Assembly: GCA_964598225.1 (NCBI GenBank)
Contig: CAZRBG010000016.1
Location: 1-64,000, forward strand
Source: SG8-4 sp964598225
GTDB lineage: Bacteria; Planctomycetota; Phycisphaerae; Sedimentisphaerales; Anaerobacaceae
DNA length: 64,000 nucleotides
Direction of reading: 5' to 3'
This document shows, piece by piece, positions 61,082 through 64,000 of this stretch. The notes below the pieces were generated by a model. The model saw nothing but the letters and a program-made list of their open reading frames with translations, did no database searches and had not been told where the DNA came from. The first letter of the stretch is position 1. Each line of letters starts with the position of its first letter. The position numbers and the translations under genes are program-made.

Positions 61082-62527
61082 TCAATCGTAGTCTTTGCCG
61101 TTGAGGCTTCGGACTACGGACTTCAGCCAGGCTTCGAGCTGGGATTTCATTGTTGCCGCCTTATCGCTGTTCTCGGCGAGTACGTTGTTTTGCTCGCGCG
61201 GGTCGTCGGCGAGATTGTACAGCTCCCATCTGATGTTATCGTTCTTTGCCTGGATTCGATGCAGCTTCCAGGGCCAGTCGAGCCAGGCACTGTGGCCGGG
61301 GAAGGAATCTTCCGGATACTGCTTCTTAATCTCGCCGGCGTCCAGGCGCAGGCGTTCAAGCTTGCCGGTTCGGTCTCCGGCTTTCTGGGCCGCGAGCAGC
61401 TCAGCCATCCATTTGGCGCTGGGCGTGCCGATTCCCCGCGCGCGATAATCCCAGAATCCTGTAGGTTTGGGCCGGGACTTCATTTTTCCGGCGAGCAGCG
61501 GCTCGAGGCTTATGCCGTCCAGGGGCGGCTGCTTCTCAATCCGGACGCCAACGATGTCAAGCAGCGTGGGATAGATATCCGACGTGTTGCACGGGACATC
61601 TGTTACTCGGTGGCCCGGGTAGCGGGCGGGCCATTCGAGAATCGCCGGCACGCGCAGACCGCCTTCGTAGACCTGCCCCTTTCGTCCGCGGCCGCCCGAA
61701 GACTCGGTCTTCAGGCCGCCGTTGTCGCTGCAATACCAAAGTATTGTGTTGTCGGCAACGCCCAGGGTGCGCAGCTCTTTTCGCAGCTTGCCGAAAGCGC
61801 GGTCCATGCCGGTGATCTCGCCGTAGAAATCCCGGAGGTTTTTCTTCTGATCGGCGTAGAGCTCGCGGTCGCGCTCAACCGCCCGGTGCGGCCCGTGCGG
61901 CGAGCCGAACCAGACAACCGCCAGAAACGGCTGCGGCGTCTCGGCGTGCTTGCGGATAAAGTCGATAGCGGCGTCAACCGTCACCATAGAGCTTTCGCCC
62001 TCCATCTGCTCGGCGACGCCCTCGCGGCTGAGGATCGGATCGTTGTCGAAGAAGTTCGGCGCCGAGAGCCATTCGTCGAAACCGCTGGCGCCTGGATTGA
62101 CGGGGCTTCCATTGCGGACCGAGCCGAGGTGCCATTTGCCGAAATGGCCTGTGACGTAACCGGCCGTCTTGAGCGCTTCGGCGACGGTGACCTCCTGCGG
62201 GCGAAGCGTATGGCCCCACTTGAAGCACCCGAAGCGGTTCGGATGACGTCCGGTCATTACGCTGCCACGAGTAGGCGAGCAGACCGGCGCCGCGGCGTAG
62301 AAACGGTCGAAACGCAAGGACTCAGCGGCCATCGCATCGAAGTTCGGCGTCTTCAGGACGGGATGGCCGTTATAGGCCATGTCGCCCCAGCCCTGATCGT
62401 CGGCCATGCATAGAACCATATTGGGTTTTCGCCTGGAGGCTGCGGATGAAATCGACACGAGCCCGGTCGCGGCAAGACATGCTCCGGCACCTGCTCTCTT
62501 CAAAAAATCACGACGTTTCATTCTCAT
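61082..62527 (-). CDS. Tat-exported formylglycine-dependent sulfatase
   Basis: 481 residues from ATG 62527 (GGGGAG at 7 bp). MKRRDFLKRAGAGACLAATG is a Tat-type signal (RRDFLK). MADDQGWGDM gives the metal Asp pair, CSPTRGSVMTGR (C83) the CxPxR FGly motif, SDNGGLKTESSGGRG the second metal site. Likely acts on a sulfated polysaccharide in the periplasm. The palindromic repeat at 62540 lies directly upstream of its Shine-Dalgarno sequence. Confidence 0.94.
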   Translation of the reverse strand: MRMKRRDFLKRAGAGACLAATGLVSISSAASRRKPNMVLCMADDQGWGDMAYNGHPVLKTPNFDAMAAESLRFDRFYAAAPVCSPTRGSVMTGRHPNRFGCFKWGHTLRPQEVTVAEALKTAGYVTGHFGKWHLGSVRNGSPVNPGASGFDEWLSAPNFFDNDPILSREGVAEQMEGESSMVTVDAAIDFIRKHAETPQPFLAVVWFGSPHGPHRAVERDRELYADQKKNLRDFYGEITGMDRAFGKLRKELRTLGVADNTILWYCSDNGGLKTESSGGRGRKGQVYEGGLRVPAILEWPARYPGHRVTDVPCNTSDIYPTLLDIVGVRIEKQPPLDGISLEPLLAGKMKSRPKPTGFWDYRARGIGTPSAKWMAELLAAQKAGDRTGKLERLRLDAGEIKKQYPEDSFPGHSAWLDWPWKLHRIQAKNDNIRWELYNLADDPREQNNVLAENSDKAATMKSQLEAWLKSVVRSLNGKDYD

Positions 62528-62539
62528 TTGATCGCTCCC

Positions 62540-62562
62540 CGGTGGGGCAAGCCCCACCCTAC
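62540..62562. repeat. palindrome just upstream of the sulfatase ribosome-binding site
   Basis: GGTGGGGCAAGCCCCACC, followed by CTAC, is a perfect hairpin of the same family as the one inside the anti-sigma gene (19937-19996). On the sulfatase transcript it would form a stem a few bases before GGGGAG. The rest of the gap 62563-62844 shows no gene. Confidence 0.8.
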
Positions 62563-62844
62563 ATTGATGTCTTTAATTGCCGAGGAACAGCCGGACGTTG
62601 CCGCTCCTTTCCAATTGCTCTATAGTCATGACCAACTTATCGAAATTCCAGTAAAATTTCAAAAATCCAGTCACAATTTGCATCCTTGCCCGTCAGTCTT
62701 ACTGAAAGTGATGCCATCGCATCGAGACCTGAATCTTCGCACTATGGCAATTCATTCACGAACATGATAGACTGTTTGGGCTTAGTGGCGAGCACGTGTG
62801 GCCACGATTTTTTAACCTTTTATTGAAGAGAGGAGCAAACTGCA

Positions 62845-63381
62845 ATGTACAAACCAACAGAACTCAAGAGCAATGCCGCAAGGATTTTTCTGGCGGTAAC
62901 GGTCGGAATTTTCGCATTGGCTTCCGGAGCCGCAGCGCAGGAGACTCTCGCCGATGCCGTGCAGCAGACGGGATGCAACTGGCTGATGGGCAAATGGGCC
63001 GGCGAGACCCCCGAGGGCCAGAAGTACGCGATCGAATACAAGTGGGCGCTGAAAGATCACGTGATCAGCGTGCACTTTAAAGGATTCGATTTCGAGTATC
63101 ACGGCATCATCTTCTACAAACCCATCGAGCAGGAAGTCGTCCAGATCGGCGCCGACAGCAACGGCGGCCACGGAGAAGCAACATGGTTCGCCGAGTATGG
63201 CGTAGCCACAATGAGAAGCGAGCACAAAGGCGAATACGGCGAGGTCTCACGCATGGGATTCGTCTACAAAAAGACCGACGAAAACGCAATGAAACTGGAT
63301 GTATACGGAATGGACGAATACGGCCGACTCTCCGACCAGCCAGGCAGCACCCTGGAATTCAAACGCGCAAAGAAAAAGTGA
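62845..63381 (+). CDS. small secreted protein of unknown function
   Basis: A 178-residue exported protein with a signal peptide (ARIFLAVTVGIFALASGAAA). The mature part is a beta-barrel-like domain starting CNWLMGKWAGETPEG, resembling lipocalin-like DUFs. GHGEATWFAEYGVATMRSEH continues the barrel. No catalytic residue is recognised. Confidence 0.75.
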   Translation: MYKPTELKSNAARIFLAVTVGIFALASGAAAQETLADAVQQTGCNWLMGKWAGETPEGQKYAIEYKWALKDHVISVHFKGFDFEYHGIIFYKPIEQEVVQIGADSNGGHGEATWFAEYGVATMRSEHKGEYGEVSRMGFVYKKTDENAMKLDVYGMDEYGRLSDQPGSTLEFKRAKKK

Positions 63382-63612
63382 CAGCCGGCAACAAGGTTAA
63401 AATGGCTGGAGAGAGCGCGCCAGTGTAATTACCTTTGACACATTTTTTATAAAATTGTCAAATTTGGGAATTTTTTCTTGCGTTTTGTGCAAGGCCGTGT
63501 ATTAATCGGGTTAGTAGTGTTACGGGGGGAAGTTGTAAGGCGTGCGACGGTGCTGACAAGGAAAAGTACGCTCGCCACCGAAATCGAAGGATTTTTTTTA
63601 GGAGGACCGAAG

Positions 63613-64000
63613 ATGAGAAAGTTCCATTTCTTTTGTGTTGCCGCGATTTTACTTTTGACAAGCACGGTCTACGCTGATCTGGCGGTGCACGAGTACGTAC
63701 CCGGGGAAAAAGTTGTCTTGGATTCTGAAACCGGCAACTATTGGTACTATGATCTGACGGATTTCGTCGACCAGACATATTCCGAGCAGATATCAAGCAT
63801 TGCCGCGTTGGGTACGTACGGCAACATAGCCGGCGGCTGGCACATGGCGACCTACGAGGAGATGGAGAAGTTATGGGGGAACACGCCGAGCGACATCACG
63901 GATAACTTTGCCCCGACATTTATCTATCCAGGCTTCCTGCAACACTCTATTGGCAGGTATGATGAAGTACCTTCTGGCTACCCTGGCTATCACTACTATG
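63613..64000 (+). CDS. secreted protein, 5' part only (runs off the window)
   Basis: From ATG 63613 with AGGAGGA 8 bp upstream, 129 codons are open to the window edge. Signal peptide FFCVAAILLLTSTVYA, then LAVHEYVPGEKVVLDSETGN and GNIAGGWHMATYEEMEKLWG. The start pattern fits planctomycete PEP-CTERM proteins, but the C-terminus is not visible. Confidence 0.8.
   Translation, partial: MRKFHFFCVAAILLLTSTVYADLAVHEYVPGEKVVLDSETGNYWYYDLTDFVDQTYSEQISSIAALGTYGNIAGGWHMATYEEMEKLWGNTPSDITDNFAPTFIYPGFLQHSIGRYDEVPSGYPGYHYY

Noticed and set aside
61046..62413. 455-residue forward frame opposite the second sulfatase
   Set aside because: It is the antisense of the sulfatase, which has an intact catalytic motif and Tat signal.

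Overview
The window looks like a piece of a planctomycete chromosome, most likely from the Phycisphaerae/Sedimentisphaerales side (inference). The signs are a moderately high G+C content, two formylglycine sulfatases, secreted proteins built from LamG and fibronectin-like repeats, a dockerin-like C-terminus, PEP-CTERM-like sorting tails, uroporphyrinogen-decarboxylase-family (URO-D) enzymes, DUF4056 lipoproteins and an ECF sigma/anti-sigma pair. No rRNA, CRISPR array, integrase or intact insertion sequence is visible. One tRNA gene, tRNA-Thr(CGT), is present.

Layout. 0.1-5.5 kb: a reverse operon with a Gfo/Idh/MocA oxidoreductase, two URO-D-family proteins and an Nramp-fold transporter that lacks the usual metal-binding motifs. 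5.7-12.4 kb: GTP-type PEP carboxykinase followed by a reverse cluster with a Cys-rich protein, gamma carbonic anhydrase, GmhB-like phosphatase, two DUF2294 proteins, a very divergent chorismate-synthase homologue, a CBS protein and a 59-residue zinc ribbon. 12.5-18.8 kb: exported proteins of unknown role, including a tandem DUF4056 pair and a gene broken by an in-frame TAG. 19-22 kb: ECF sigma factor, anti-sigma-like membrane protein and a Gly-rich secreted protein, with short palindromic repeats lodged in frame inside two of the genes. 22-37 kb: APC permease-EIIA fusion, then secreted and envelope proteins (PPC/dockerin, thioredoxin-like, frameshifted GNAT, Wzz-like, LamG, sulfatase, PEP-CTERM). 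38-48 kb: a patchwork of gene remnants, the tRNA-Thr/larE pair, a HigBA-like module whose toxin carries a nonsense codon, an orphan Phd-like antitoxin, a HEPN protein and a DUF4143 ATPase. 48-57 kb: a sugar-acid block with a mannonate/fructuronate-type SDR, a LarA-family nickel racemase/epimerase homologue, a MntA-HepT module, 6-phosphogluconate dehydrogenase, an aminotransferase and uronate isomerase. 57-64 kb: GNAT, C_GCAxxG_C_C protein, LemA pair, a membrane C39-like peptidase, a second sulfatase and the start of a secreted protein.

How the parts may work together. Uronate isomerase (UxaC), the fructuronate/mannonate SDR, the LarA homologue and 6-phosphogluconate dehydrogenase suggest a route from glucuronate to mannonate, then by nickel-pincer epimerisation to gluconate and, after phosphorylation, into the pentose phosphate pathway. 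LarE, which helps make the nickel-pincer cofactor, lies 8 kb away. This epimerase bypass is an inference from gene content and is the main hypothesis of this annotation. Sulfatases and LamG proteins fit a polysaccharide-degrading lifestyle that would release uronates. Short palindromic repeats of several families are scattered throughout; some are translated and one supplies the uxaC stop codon.
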